From NCBI GenBank assembly GCA_024642705.1, contig JAHEAQ010000013.1, positions 39,947-79,879 of the forward strand: DNA of 39,933 nt, written 5' to 3'. A program made the position numbers and the translations under genes. The notes below the pieces were generated by a model. The model saw only the letters and a list, made by a program, of their open reading frames with translations, searched no databases and was not told the origin of the DNA. This DNA comes from Bacteroidota bacterium. GTDB taxonomy: Bacteria; Bacteroidota; Bacteroidia; Chitinophagales; Saprospiraceae. Positions 1-9,727 of the stretch are shown here, in pieces (the stretch's first letter is position 1; the number at the start of each line of letters is the position of its first letter).

Positions 1-1
1 A

Positions 2-367
2 GAAACAATCCAAGCACATAGTTTGATTGAATCTGTAATTGATAGCTTTGCGATCCAAGAAAATTATCGGGTAATAGGTGGTTCCTTCAAAGGAAAGAGT
101 TTCAATAAATTCAATCCACAAACAAGCCAATGGGAACAATTTTGGGTGGACAATGGAGGCTTAAGTTTATTGATTAAGGGTGGTTTAGATGACAAGGGTA
201 GGATGGTCATGGGAAATGAAAATATTGATTCAACAGGAACCATAACAAAAAATGAAATTTCTTGGGAATTGCTTAATAATGGAAATGTAAACCAAATATG
301 GAGAACCAAAATTGATAATGCAGAATGGACTATAGTTTTTGATGGTGTATACAAACGAAGAAAATAG
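2..367 (+). CDS. C-terminal part of a DUF1579-like protein (5' truncated by window edge)
   Basis: The frame is open from base 2 to a TAG at 365-367, giving about 121 residues with no ATG near the start, so the gene most likely begins upstream of the window. The visible part has the alternating beta-strand look of DUF1579-type proteins: a strand ending in GGSFKGKS, the phrase FNPQTSQWEQFWVD, then a glycine-rich turn and a strand with MVMGNENI. In that family this is the barrel-like lipocalin fold found in many uncharacterised proteins, and no catalytic function is established. It is cytoplasmic as far as can be seen. It converges on the peptidase gene, whose stop lies 44 bases away. Family assignment is by pattern resemblance and is moderate. 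Confidence 0.6.
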   Translation, partial: ETIQAHSLIESVIDSFAIQENYRVIGGSFKGKSFNKFNPQTSQWEQFWVDNGGLSLLIKGGLDDKGRMVMGNENIDSTGTITKNEISWELLNNGNVNQIWRTKIDNAEWTIVFDGVYKRRK

Positions 368-411
368 TCTTGTCTAGAACCACACCAAATCTTTTTTCTG
401 TCTTTAAAGGT

Positions 412-2670
412 TTAATATTCAAATTCCCATATTCCTTCATCATCTTTTAAGTTTTTCACAAAATAATTCCATCTTTTTTTGATAAAATATTTTCCATAAT
501 CTCCTTGATAACCATGTCTTTGTGAAGGAATAATTAATAAATCAAACTCTTTTCCTGCCTTTATTAATGCTTCACTAAGTTTGAATGTTGCTGAAACATT
601 GACATTATCATCAATTCCACCATGAACTAACAATAATTTACCCTTTAAATTTTTTGCTAAATTGATGTTGGAAACTTCATCATAAGTAGAATCAACAGGC
701 CAGCCCATATACATTTCTGGCCACCAAGCTTTTTCCATTCTGAAATCATGATCACCTGAACTTGCTACTCCAACTTTGTAAAAGTCTGGAAATGCCAGCA
801 TCCCATGTCCAGCATCATATCCTCCAGCAGAATGGCCCATAATACCCACTTTCTCGGCATCAATCCAAGCGTATTTTTTTGCCAATTCCTGAATTGCCAA
901 AACATGATCTTCTAGATTGTTTCCCATATTTTTATAGGAGTGATTTAAAAACGATTTCGATCTACCTGCAGTTCCTAATCCATCTATTTGAATGACCAAA
1001 AATCCTAGCTCTGCTAAACTTTGATTGTTAAAAGCTTGATCAAAAGATTTAGGTGAAACTTGAGTGTGAGGTCCTGTATAAGAATTGTCGATAATTGGAT
1101 ATTTTTTACTTGGATCAAAATTAATAGGCTGCCAAATTGCTCCATAAATTTTTGTTTTTCCATCTTTTGCAATTAAATCAAAAACGAATGGTGGATTCCA
1201 TCCCTCTGCTAATTGCTTGGTAACATCTGCAGATGTCAATTTATTGATAATATCTCCTGATTCTGAAACTCTTAAAACGGTATTGGTAGCTTGTTGAACG
1301 GTTGAATAATTATCAACAAAATATTTTCCATCTTTTGAAAATGAAATCCGGTGATGTGCTTTTTCAGGTGTCAAGAGTTGCCCGTCTCCACTTTGATTAA
1401 TTCTAAACAATTGCTGAAAATATGGATTCATTGTTTCGTCTATTCCAGAGGCAGTTATATAAAGTTCGCCTGTTTTTTCATCAATATATTCAATATTGTT
1501 TATTACATATGAACCTTCGGTTAAAGGCCTTAATTCTAATGTTTCAAGATTGATCTGGTAAAGTTGACGCCATCCACTTCGATCAGAAAAGAAAACTAAT
1601 TTATTTTGGTTTTCTAATATCTCGTAAGAAAAACCATCAATATTAGTTAGGCTTTCTTCATCAATCAAAGTTGTGGATAGACCTGAATTAAGGTCAATTT
1701 TCAAAACTTTGTGTCTTTTAAAGCCTCGTTCAGCAAAATTTGCATATACAATTCCAGAATCTTTCGACCATATTGTTCCAACGCTATTAATGTGAGTATT
1801 TCGTGGCAAATTCGTTTTAATCTCCATTTTATTATCGATGGAATAAAATTTTGGCGTAACATAAACCATGTTTGTATCTCCAGGAGATCCTCTATAATAA
1901 GAAAGCAATTTCGGTCTGTACAATGAATCAATACTATAATCTAACATATACATTTTTGAAGCATTGCGTAAATCAATCAAATTCGTTTTTAAAAATTTTG
2001 AATCTTTTGACCAGCTAACATTAAAATGTTTTGGTCTTTCTCCATTTTCTCCCTCCATAATGTCAAACCAACCATAATAACTAGCGTATTCATAATTTTT
2101 TGCACCGTCAAAACTCAATTGATGGCTTTCACCTTTTATTGCAGACTTAATAAACAAATTATAATCTTGTGTGTAGGCAATCCACTGACCATCAGGAGAA
2201 ATGCTCTCAGATTCGTTGCGATATACTTCTTCTTTAGACCGAGCATTCAATTGATAATTGGTAAGATTGACCAAGTATTTAACTGAATTAAAACTTATCT
2301 CAATTTCATTTTCAGAAATTTGGTCAATATTTTGAATGTTTATATTGAAAGCATCAACATTTTCACCCTTTATAGTGCTTAAAGCAACAGCCAATTTTTC
2401 GTGATCAAATAGGTTAATAATTTGATCGTCTTTAAACTGAATTTTTTTGTAAATCTTCCCTAATTTGCTATTGTCAATAAACCAGCCACCTGAATTATCT
2501 TGAAACCAATTAACATTTGTATATAAATTGAAAGCTGTTTTATTATAATAATTTTCACGTGAAAAACTTACAGCACGATTATAATCCTCAATTGTCAATT
2601 TTTGAGCTATATTTTGTTCAATTATTGACATTATAAAAACTACAATTAAAGCTAATTTAAATTTTATCAT
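412..2670 (-). CDS. S9 family serine peptidase (DPP-IV / prolyl oligopeptidase type), exported
   Basis: An exported serine peptidase of 752 residues that probably cleaves peptides in the periplasm or at the surface. Residues 1-22 form a Sec signal peptide. The middle (about 150-490) is the beta-propeller of DPP-IV-like enzymes, with blades such as SPDGQWIAYTQD and SFSKDGKYFVDN. The alpha/beta-hydrolase domain follows, with nucleophile Ser614 in GHSAGG, Asp687 in GGIDDN and His719 in SQRHGY. I chose the ATG at 2670 because a longer frame to 2730 overlaps the upstream gene and puts 20 residues ahead of the signal peptide. It starts 10 bases after the stop of the propeller gene, so the two are probably co-transcribed. 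The paired-Glu motif that anchors the substrate amino terminus in DPP-IV is not evident (the region reads YYGWFDIMEGEN), so dipeptidyl specificity is uncertain. Confidence 0.88.
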   Translation of the reverse strand: MIKFKLALIVVFIMSIIEQNIAQKLTIEDYNRAVSFSRENYYNKTAFNLYTNVNWFQDNSGGWFIDNSKLGKIYKKIQFKDDQIINLFDHEKLAVALSTIKGENVDAFNINIQNIDQISENEIEISFNSVKYLVNLTNYQLNARSKEEVYRNESESISPDGQWIAYTQDYNLFIKSAIKGESHQLSFDGAKNYEYASYYGWFDIMEGENGERPKHFNVSWSKDSKFLKTNLIDLRNASKMYMLDYSIDSLYRPKLLSYYRGSPGDTNMVYVTPKFYSIDNKMEIKTNLPRNTHINSVGTIWSKDSGIVYANFAERGFKRHKVLKIDLNSGLSTTLIDEESLTNIDGFSYEILENQNKLVFFSDRSGWRQLYQINLETLELRPLTEGSYVINNIEYIDEKTGELYITASGIDETMNPYFQQLFRINQSGDGQLLTPEKAHHRISFSKDGKYFVDNYSTVQQATNTVLRVSESGDIINKLTSADVTKQLAEGWNPPFVFDLIAKDGKTKIYGAIWQPINFDPSKKYPIIDNSYTGPHTQVSPKSFDQAFNNQSLAELGFLVIQIDGLGTAGRSKSFLNHSYKNMGNNLEDHVLAIQELAKKYAWIDAEKVGIMGHSAGGYDAGHGMLAFPDFYKVGVASSGDHDFRMEKAWWPEMYMGWPVDSTYDEVSNINLAKNLKGKLLLVHGGIDDNVNVSATFKLSEALIKAGKEFDLLIIPSQRHGYQGDYGKYFIKKRWNYFVKNLKDDEGIWEFEY

Positions 2671-2680
2671 AGTGGTTTTT

Positions 2681-5600
2681 TTAATGCGCCTCTTGTAAAG
2701 CGCGTCCTGGAGTATAAGGAGCTCCAACACTTTTTAACAATTCTTCCATTTTTATAATATCCACTGTATATAATTCTTTGGTTAACTTTTGAATTGGTCC
2801 GAATTCTTCTTTTGCAATTTCAAAAGTACGCTTATGCGTTTCTGTAGGCGGAGCTGTTGAATATTTTTGTTCATAATTTATACCGCCAATCCTTTGCGCT
2901 GGGGTTGGAACTTCATCAATATCAAGTCTACTTTTTAAACGATCTCCATACATTTTCAAGCTTAGGTTTTTAAGGTTTTCTTCGAGAGCAAATAATGGAG
3001 TCATCAAATCTGTGTTTGGTGCGTTTGCCAATTTTGCAGCTTCTTTCATATACTTGATTTTGTTATTCATTTCCGAAATCATTAGGCTTACAGCATCTAT
3101 TTCAGCTGTCAAAACCATTATTTCCGTTTGGAAAGCTACCTTATCTTCTCTATTTAGATTTGGAATGACTGTATTGTTCAAAGCCTTAACATTAAAAGCA
3201 ACTGGCGGCATCAATTGCTCGATTTGTCCATTAATTAAAAGTTCCATTTCGACAGAATAGGTGCCTGGGTTGACCAAATTGCCTTCATTTTTTCCTGCAA
3301 ATGGATTATAAAAAGAAGAACTTCCCAAACTTACCGGATCTCTCGGATTGTAACGGAGATCCCATTTGATCCTTTGTAAGCCTTTTTTAGGTTTTTCGTA
3401 TATTTTTTTAACAATTTTCAAATTGGAATCTCTTATAATCAGAATTAATTGAGCTGGAATTTCGTTATCTTCTGCTTTTAATTCTTCATAACTTGGGTAA
3501 AAAATGTCAGATCCGTTTTTCGCGAGTTCTTTTTCTTTGTCTTTCCTAATATCCTTTTTAGATTTGATATCATCATTGAAAAAGTAAGTAAACATTACTT
3601 CAGGTCCTAAATTTTCAGCAGAATAAAAATTATCACCTTGAAATGCCTTGCCGGGCAATCCTAAAGGCATATTTTGCTCCCACATCAAAGCCTCTCTTAT
3701 TGGAAAAAGCGTTACTTGTTCAACAATAGCTTCGTTTTTGATGTTTCGAAGCGCTGAATAATCATCCAACACATAAAATCCACGGCCAAAAGTTGCAATT
3801 ACTAAATCAGTTTCTCTTTTCTGAATGGCAATATCCCTTACAGCAATTGTCGGTAATCCTGATCCAATTTTTTTCCAAATATCTCCTTTATTTGGAGAAA
3901 AAAACACGCCAAACTCAGTTCCACAAAAGATTAATCCCGAATTTTCAAAATCTTCTTCTATAGCATAAACGCTGCCTCTTTCAGGTAGATTACTACTAAT
4001 ATTTGTCCATGTTGCACCTTTATCTTCTGATTTGAAAATATATGGTTTGAAATCTCCATATTTATGATGATTAAAAGCTGCATAAATACGGTTTGAGTCA
4101 TGTTTTGAAAGATATACAGAGTTCACATAAGACTGGATAGGTGCACCCGGAATATTTTCAATTTTTCTCCATGTTTCTCCACCATTTTCTGTTATCTGAA
4201 TTAATCCATCATCTGTGCCAATAGCTATCAAATTAGGATCTATAGGAGATTCTGAAAGGGCGACTATTGTGCCATATTGTGATGTTGAACCATTTTTTGA
4301 AACTGCATCAATGCTTAAAACTTTATCAAAAACTTTTAATTTGTTTCTATCTATTTGTGCCGACAAATCATCTCCTAAGACATTCCATGAATTTCCGAAG
4401 TCATCTGATCTAAAGACTTTATTAGCTGCAAAATAAAGTCTTCCTTCCACATGTGAACTAACAGCTAATGGTGCATCCCAATTCCATCTGTATGCCAATT
4501 CATTTTTTCTTTCTTTGGGTTGAATTCCTAATCCTTCACCACTTTTGCGATCAAATCGAATAAGGTTTCCATATTGGGATTGTGCATAAACAATGTCAGC
4601 GTTAAATGGGTCTACTTGGGACTCAAATCCATCACCTCCATTTGTTATGAACCAGTCTGAATTCATTATTCCATGAGCCGTTGTTGTTCTAGAAGGTCCA
4701 CCGAGACTAAAATTATCTTGAGTTCCTCCATAAACATTGTAAAAAGGCACATCATTATCTAAAGCCACTTTATAAAATTGAGTTACAGGTAAATTTTCTT
4801 TGAAATCCCAAGTTTTAGCTTTATCAAAAGTCTCATAAATTCCGCCGTCGCAACCAACTAACCAATGACTGTTATTTTTTGGGTTTATCCAAATACAATG
4901 ATTGTCAACATGCTTGAAGTCTTCTCCAGCATTTTTAAATGTCTTTCCTCCATCATTGCTTATTTGAAACCAGGTATCCATTGAAAAAACTGTGTTCTCA
5001 TCAATTGGATCTGCAATAATTTCTTGATAATAGTTACCACTAGTATTGTGGCCGCTCATTTTAGTCCAACTTTCACCTTTATCAATGGATCTATAAAAGC
5101 CACCTTTATTGTTTGCAGCTTCTACAATGGCATAAATCACATCTGGATCTGCAGGAGAAATGGCAAGTCCAATCCTACCTAATTCTTCATCTGGCAATCC
5201 TTTGTTTATTTTAGTCCAGGTTTCTCCTGCATCCATTGATTTGTACAAAGATGATCCTGGTCCTCCCCCTACATATGTAAATACGTGTCTTCTTCTTTGA
5301 AATGCTGATGCATACAAAATATTTGGATTCCTCGGGTCCATATGAATTTCATTTACACCTGTATGTTCATCTATCGTTAAAATAGCATTCCATGTTTTTC
5401 CGCCGTCAATAGTTTTATACACGCCTCTGTCACCACCTTTTGACCATAAAGGGCCAATTGCAGCAACATAAACTATTTCAGAATTTTCAGGATGAATTAC
5501 AATGCTACCTATGTGTTCGGAATTTTTTAAACCCATATGATTCCATGATTTTCCACCATCTAAAGATTTATAAATTCCGTCGCCATAAGACACAGAACGT

Positions 5601-5989
5601 TGGTTATTATTCTCCCCAGTACCTACCCAAACTATGTTTGTATTAGATAAGTCGATGCTAACACAGCCAATTGAATAAGAACCTTGACTATCGAATATTG
5701 GTTCATAAGTAACACCACTATTAACAGTTTTCCAAACTCCCCCAGCCGAAGTCGCTACATAATATTCAAAAGGATTTTCTGGATTTACAGCAAAATCAGA
5801 AATTCTTCCAGATGTGATTGCAGGACCAATATTTCTCCATTTTAAGCCACTTATATCTATTTCGTCTATAGGCTCTTTAACTTTTTCCGGTTTTGGTGTT
5901 TCTTCTTTTGCTATTTTTTTGTTGGATTGGGCAAATGAATCCATACAAAGAAATATAACTATGGTGCAAAATATTATAGTTTTTTTCAT
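2681..5989 (-). CDS. Secreted Asp-box / BNR-repeat beta-propeller protein (VPS10/sortilin-like)
   Basis: A 1102-residue exported protein with a Sec signal peptide (residues 1-21, ending SFAQ) and a Lys/Glu-rich linker. At least eight Asp-box motifs of the form S-x-D-x-G-x-T-W are visible, for example SLDGGKSW, TIDGGKTW, SMDAGETW, SIDKGESW, SDDFGNSW, TENGGETW and SEDKGATW. These mark two large beta-propellers like those of sortilin/VPS10 and the glycosyl-hydrolase BNR group. The last 320 residues form a separate beta-rich and helical domain (IKWDLRYNP, then a long helix rich in Lys, Glu and Met). Such proteins are common in Bacteroidota and often sit beside peptidases. Sialidase or xyloglucanase activity is not supported because I see no catalytic residues specific to those families. 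It is the first gene of a pair with the downstream S9 peptidase. Confidence 0.82.
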   Translation of the reverse strand: MKKTIIFCTIVIFLCMDSFAQSNKKIAKEETPKPEKVKEPIDEIDISGLKWRNIGPAITSGRISDFAVNPENPFEYYVATSAGGVWKTVNSGVTYEPIFDSQGSYSIGCVSIDLSNTNIVWVGTGENNNQRSVSYGDGIYKSLDGGKSWNHMGLKNSEHIGSIVIHPENSEIVYVAAIGPLWSKGGDRGVYKTIDGGKTWNAILTIDEHTGVNEIHMDPRNPNILYASAFQRRRHVFTYVGGGPGSSLYKSMDAGETWTKINKGLPDEELGRIGLAISPADPDVIYAIVEAANNKGGFYRSIDKGESWTKMSGHNTSGNYYQEIIADPIDENTVFSMDTWFQISNDGGKTFKNAGEDFKHVDNHCIWINPKNNSHWLVGCDGGIYETFDKAKTWDFKENLPVTQFYKVALDNDVPFYNVYGGTQDNFSLGGPSRTTTAHGIMNSDWFITNGGDGFESQVDPFNADIVYAQSQYGNLIRFDRKSGEGLGIQPKERKNELAYRWNWDAPLAVSSHVEGRLYFAANKVFRSDDFGNSWNVLGDDLSAQIDRNKLKVFDKVLSIDAVSKNGSTSQYGTIVALSESPIDPNLIAIGTDDGLIQITENGGETWRKIENIPGAPIQSYVNSVYLSKHDSNRIYAAFNHHKYGDFKPYIFKSEDKGATWTNISSNLPERGSVYAIEEDFENSGLIFCGTEFGVFFSPNKGDIWKKIGSGLPTIAVRDIAIQKRETDLVIATFGRGFYVLDDYSALRNIKNEAIVEQVTLFPIREALMWEQNMPLGLPGKAFQGDNFYSAENLGPEVMFTYFFNDDIKSKKDIRKDKEKELAKNGSDIFYPSYEELKAEDNEIPAQLILIIRDSNLKIVKKIYEKPKKGLQRIKWDLRYNPRDPVSLGSSSFYNPFAGKNEGNLVNPGTYSVEMELLINGQIEQLMPPVAFNVKALNNTVIPNLNREDKVAFQTEIMVLTAEIDAVSLMISEMNNKIKYMKEAAKLANAPNTDLMTPLFALEENLKNLSLKMYGDRLKSRLDIDEVPTPAQRIGGINYEQKYSTAPPTETHKRTFEIAKEEFGPIQKLTKELYTVDIIKMEELLKSVGAPYTPGRALQEAH

Positions 5990-6010
5990 TTAAATTGGTT
6001 TTGAATTGAT

Positions 6011-6042
6011 CAATTGTATAAAAGTAAAGAATTGCGTGCAAC
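6011..6042 (-). promoter_or_regulatory. Candidate Bacteroidota-type promoter for the BNR/S9 pair
   Basis: On the minus strand a GTTGC box (plus positions 6038-6042) is followed after about 20 bases by TACAATTG (6011-6018). The latter matches the Bacteroidota -7 consensus TAnnTTTG at 7 of 8 positions. The start codon is about 20 bases further on. In AT-rich DNA such matches occur by chance, so this is a candidate only. A 12-bp perfect palindrome (6004-6015, AATTGATCAATT) overlaps it. Confidence 0.3.
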
Positions 6043-6215
6043 TATAGTAATCAAGATCAAATTCTTTGAAAACATAAAATTTATATTGTATAATTCAATA
6101 ATCTTTTAGTTTAATTTGCATTGTTCAAGATTGTATATTTCTTGACTTACATTGGATTAATTGTGTTAGATTTAAGTTCCATAAATATTTAACTAAATTA
6201 TTAATATTTGACATT

Positions 6216-7304
6216 ATGAAAGGAGACAGAATACTTTCAATTGACGCCCTGAGAGGCTTTGATATGTTAATGATTATTTTCGCAGATCGTTTTTTCTCAA
6301 AACTTCATAATGCTGCTGGTACACCGTTCACGGCAGAACTTGCCAACCAATTTGATCACCCAGAATGGTTTGGATCAACTTTTTATGATATAATAATGCC
6401 ACTGTTCCTTTTCCTAGTAGGTGCTGTAATTCCTTTTTCTTTGTCGAAAAGGATACAGGAAAGTAATGGTAAAGGACCAATTTATAAAAAATTAATTAAG
6501 AGATTTTTGATTCTTTTTATTTTAGGATGGATTGTACAAGGAAATCTACTTGAGTTGGATTCTTCGAGGTTCCATGTTTTTGCAAACACACTACAAGCTA
6601 TTGCAGTTGGATATTTGTTTACTAGTTTGGCCTATATTCATTTACAAAGAAAATGGCTTTTTGTAATTTTTGGGTTTTGCATAATTATTTATGCATTAAT
6701 ATTAACGATTCCTTATGTGCCAGATTTAGGTAGAAGCAAGATCCTTCCTGATCAAAGTTATGCATTGTATATAGATCATATGATTTTTGGAAAATTTGAT
6801 GACAAAACTCAATATACATGGTTATTAACCGGATTTGGTTTCATTGCGACCACCATGTCTGGTTTATTTGCAGGAGAAATAATCAAATCCAATCTGCCAA
6901 GAGAAAAAGTGGCACTGTATCTTTTATTATTTGGCATAGCTGGCTTAGCCATTGGTTTGATTTGGGGCATTTGGCACCCAATCGTGAAGAAATTATGGAC
7001 TAGTTCTTTTGTGCTAGCTTCTTCAGGTGTATGTTTTATTTTACTTTCTATATTCTATTGGGTCATCGATGTAAAAAAACAAGTTAAATGGGCTTTCCCT
7101 TTAAAAATTATTGGGATGAATGCAATCATTGCATATGTATTTTCTCATGTTATTCAATTTCCTATTATTGCCGATTTTGCTTTATTTGGACTTGAACAAT
7201 ATACAGGGGATTATTATCAAGTAATTTCGACAATTGGAGGATTTGGGATATTGTATTTTATCCTTTGGTATATGTATAAAAACAATACATTTATAAGAAT
7301 ATAA
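6216..7304 (+). CDS. Membrane acyltransferase, DUF5009 / HGSNAT-like (paralogue 1)
   Basis: A 362-residue polytopic membrane protein with about ten hydrophobic segments. It opens with the family signature SIDALRGFDM just before the first membrane helix, followed by His48-x-x-Trp51-x-Gly and the helix MPLFLFLVGA. This is the layout of heparan-alpha-glucosaminide N-acetyltransferase-like proteins (DUF5009), which in characterised members move an acetyl group from cytoplasmic acetyl-CoA across the membrane to an amino sugar. The conserved His near residue 48 is a candidate catalytic residue. A TIM-barrel isomerase gene and a second copy of the same family follow on the same strand, suggesting a shared glycan or sugar role. 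The actual acceptor is unknown. The ATG at 6216 places the signature at the usual distance from the N-terminus. Confidence 0.85.
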   Translation: MKGDRILSIDALRGFDMLMIIFADRFFSKLHNAAGTPFTAELANQFDHPEWFGSTFYDIIMPLFLFLVGAVIPFSLSKRIQESNGKGPIYKKLIKRFLILFILGWIVQGNLLELDSSRFHVFANTLQAIAVGYLFTSLAYIHLQRKWLFVIFGFCIIIYALILTIPYVPDLGRSKILPDQSYALYIDHMIFGKFDDKTQYTWLLTGFGFIATTMSGLFAGEIIKSNLPREKVALYLLLFGIAGLAIGLIWGIWHPIVKKLWTSSFVLASSGVCFILLSIFYWVIDVKKQVKWAFPLKIIGMNAIIAYVFSHVIQFPIIADFALFGLEQYTGDYYQVISTIGGFGILYFILWYMYKNNTFIRI

Positions 7305-7385
7305 TTATCAGGTAAATGATAGATATCTTTTGAATATTAATGATTCTTGTTAACATTGCTTTTTAATAACTTAAATGGTGGAAAA

Positions 7386-8339
7386 ATGAAAAGACGTAAA
7401 TTCATAAATAGAACAATAAAAGGAGCAGTAGGATTGGGATTGATGCCGTTTTTGGGATTTGGTAAAGGGGGATTTGAAAATGTTCAAAATGTAAATATGA
7501 AAGAGCTTAAATTATCATTAGCACAATGGTCCCTACATAGACAATTTAACGAAGGTAATCTTGATCCCATCGATTTTGCAAATATTGCAATACAAACATA
7601 TGGGATTGAAGCTGTAGAATATGTGAATCAATTCTATATTAAATCAGCCAATAATGAAAAGTTCTGGATCAACATGAATCGCAGAGCCGTAAATGCAGAT
7701 GTTGCCAATTTGTTAATTATGGTAGATAATGAAGGAGACCTTGGTGTTGCAAATAAAAATGAAAGAAAGAAATCGGTAGAAAATCATTACAAATGGGTAA
7801 ATGCGGCTAAATTAATGAATTGCCATTCGATAAGAGTAAATGCATTTGGAGATGCAGATAAACAGGTTTATAAAAATTCCATTATGGAAAGTATGAGCCA
7901 ATTAGCTGATTATGCAATCAAAGAAAATATTAATGTTATTATTGAAAATCACGGGTTATTTAGTTCTGACGGTCAATTGATCTCGGAAATTGTGAAACAA
8001 GTAAATAAACCAAATTTTGGAACTTTTCCAGATTTCGGGAATTGGTGTTTGAGTGCAAAATGGGGCAGTACTCAACATGAATGCGGTAAGGAATACAACA
8101 GATATTTGGGAGTGTCAGAATTTTTACCTTATGCTAAGGCTGTAAGCGCTAAATCCTATAATTTTGATAAAAAAGGAGAAGACACAAAAATTGATTATTT
8201 TATTTTGATGAAAATGGTTAAAGAATCGAGATATGATGGATATATTGGAATAGAATATGAAGGCGAAATTTTGAGTGAGCATGAGGGAATATTAGCAACA
8301 AAAGCTTTAATGGAAAGAGCTTGGCAAAAGGCAAAATGA
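7386..8339 (+). CDS. Tat-exported sugar phosphate isomerase/epimerase-like TIM barrel
   Basis: A 317-residue protein of the xylose-isomerase-like TIM barrel family (AP_endonuc_2). The N-terminus has a twin-arginine motif (MKRRKFINR) followed by a hydrophobic stretch to about residue 28, so it is probably folded in the cytoplasm and exported by Tat. Candidate metal or catalytic residues on the strand ends are Glu187 (IIENHG), Asp216 (FPDFGNW) and Glu290 (IGIEYEGE), the pattern seen in hydroxypyruvate isomerase and tagatose/psicose epimerase relatives. I chose the ATG at 7386 over an upstream TTG because it starts right at the Tat motif and is preceded by GGTGGA. It lies between two paralogous membrane acyltransferase genes. 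Substrate unknown; an exported isomerase acting on a free or modified sugar is an inference. Confidence 0.82.
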   Translation: MKRRKFINRTIKGAVGLGLMPFLGFGKGGFENVQNVNMKELKLSLAQWSLHRQFNEGNLDPIDFANIAIQTYGIEAVEYVNQFYIKSANNEKFWINMNRRAVNADVANLLIMVDNEGDLGVANKNERKKSVENHYKWVNAAKLMNCHSIRVNAFGDADKQVYKNSIMESMSQLADYAIKENINVIIENHGLFSSDGQLISEIVKQVNKPNFGTFPDFGNWCLSAKWGSTQHECGKEYNRYLGVSEFLPYAKAVSAKSYNFDKKGEDTKIDYFILMKMVKESRYDGYIGIEYEGEILSEHEGILATKALMERAWQKAK

Positions 8340-8415
8340 TTGGTTAAAATTGGCGATACGCTTTTAAGTAAATATATAATGAAATATATTTTGCAAATCA
8401 ACAACAACATTCTAT

Positions 8416-9516
8416 ATGAATAATCAAAGATTATTTTCACTTGACGCTCTCAGAGGATTTGACATGTTCTGGATCATGGGTGCTGAAGAAATATTTCATA
8501 ATTTAAGCGAAATTACTAATAGACCGTTTTGGAATGCATTGTCTGCCCAATTTAATCATCCAGACTGGCATGGTTTTGCAGCTTATGACTTAATTTTTCC
8601 TCTATTTTTATTCCTTGCTGGTGTTGCAACACCTTATTCGATTGGTAAAAGTGTAGAAAAAGGATACTCAAAAAATAAATTATTATTTAAAATAATTAAA
8701 AGAGGCCTAATTCTGGTCCTACTTGGAATTATTTATAATAATGGTCTTGAAATTCAGCCGATTTCTGAAATTCGATTTGGGAGTGTACTTGGCCGAATCG
8801 GTCTTGCATATATGTTTGCTAACATTATCTTTCTATATACTAAACAAAAGGGCCAATATATATGGATTGGAGCTTTGTTAATAGGGTATTGGCTTTTATT
8901 GTTGTTAAATGCTGCCCCTGGATTTTCAAGAGGTGATCTTACCATGGAAGGAAATTTTGTTTCTTATCTTGATAGGTTAATTATGCCTGGCAAATTGTAT
9001 TTAGGTATTCATGATCCAGAAGGATTTGTTTCAACCATTCCAGCAATTGCAACAGCATTGTTAGGTATTTTTACTGGCAATACATTGAGGGGAGTAACCA
9101 ATAAAACTAATAAAAAAGCAGCACTGAGATTAATTTTAATTGGTGCAGCTCTAATCTTTGTTGCTCAACTTTGGAATTTAATTTTCCCAATAAATAAAAA
9201 TTTGTGGACCAGTACTTTTGTTTTACAATGTGGAGGAATAAGTATGATTTTGATGTCTGTTTTTTATTATATAATTGATATTTTAGGTTTCCATAAATGG
9301 GCTTTTTTCTTCAAAGTTATTGGTATGAATTCCATCTTAATTTATCTTTCTGGTTCATTTATAAGTTGGAGATATACGACTAATGCGTTGTTTCAATGGC
9401 TTGGACAATTGACAGGTGAACCATGGAATGCTTTGGTAATGGTCTTTTGTGCTTTGGCAGTTCAATGGGCTTTTTTATACTTCTTATACAAACATAAAGT
9501 ATTTTTGAAAGTGTGA
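8416..9516 (+). CDS. Membrane acyltransferase, DUF5009 / HGSNAT-like (paralogue 2)
   Basis: A 366-residue membrane protein clearly paralogous to the acyltransferase two genes upstream. It has the same opening (SLDALRGFDM), the same His48-x-x-Trp-x-Gly spacing (FNHPDWHG), the FPLFLFLAGV helix and a matching end (KHKVFLKV versus KNNTFIRI in the first copy). About ten membrane helices are expected. The loop around residues 105-130 and the region after residue 170 differ most between the copies, so the two may use different acceptors. It is the last gene of the three-gene rightward group; 76 bases separate it from the isomerase stop. No strong terminator follows. Family assignment is good; the acetylated substrate cannot be read from sequence. 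Confidence 0.85.
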   Translation: MNNQRLFSLDALRGFDMFWIMGAEEIFHNLSEITNRPFWNALSAQFNHPDWHGFAAYDLIFPLFLFLAGVATPYSIGKSVEKGYSKNKLLFKIIKRGLILVLLGIIYNNGLEIQPISEIRFGSVLGRIGLAYMFANIIFLYTKQKGQYIWIGALLIGYWLLLLLNAAPGFSRGDLTMEGNFVSYLDRLIMPGKLYLGIHDPEGFVSTIPAIATALLGIFTGNTLRGVTNKTNKKAALRLILIGAALIFVAQLWNLIFPINKNLWTSTFVLQCGGISMILMSVFYYIIDILGFHKWAFFFKVIGMNSILIYLSGSFISWRYTTNALFQWLGQLTGEPWNALVMVFCALAVQWAFLYFLYKHKVFLKV

Positions 9517-9727
9517 TATTTAATAAAAAGAAAAAATTGACTCAATAATAAATGTGTTTTTATCCAACGTTTTCAGTTTTGAAGTAGTCTATTAAAAGGA
9601 AATAATGTATTAAGAATATATTTAGTTGACATTAATAATTGGTCATCTTTACAGCTATGGATTCTAGATTTTTATTAAAATTCAATATCCATTTTTCATG
9701 TTATCTTTATTAAAAGAGAAGTTAAAA

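Noticed and set aside
2681-5989. Sialidase function for the Asp-box protein
   Set aside because: Asp boxes are structural motifs shared by many propellers. The arginine triad and Asp/Tyr/Glu residues of sialidases are not recognisable.
6004-6015. 12-bp perfect palindrome AATTGATCAATT before the BNR gene
   Set aside because: It has no conserved partner, and several palindromes of this length are expected by chance in 40 kb of AT-rich DNA. Noted only with the promoter candidate.
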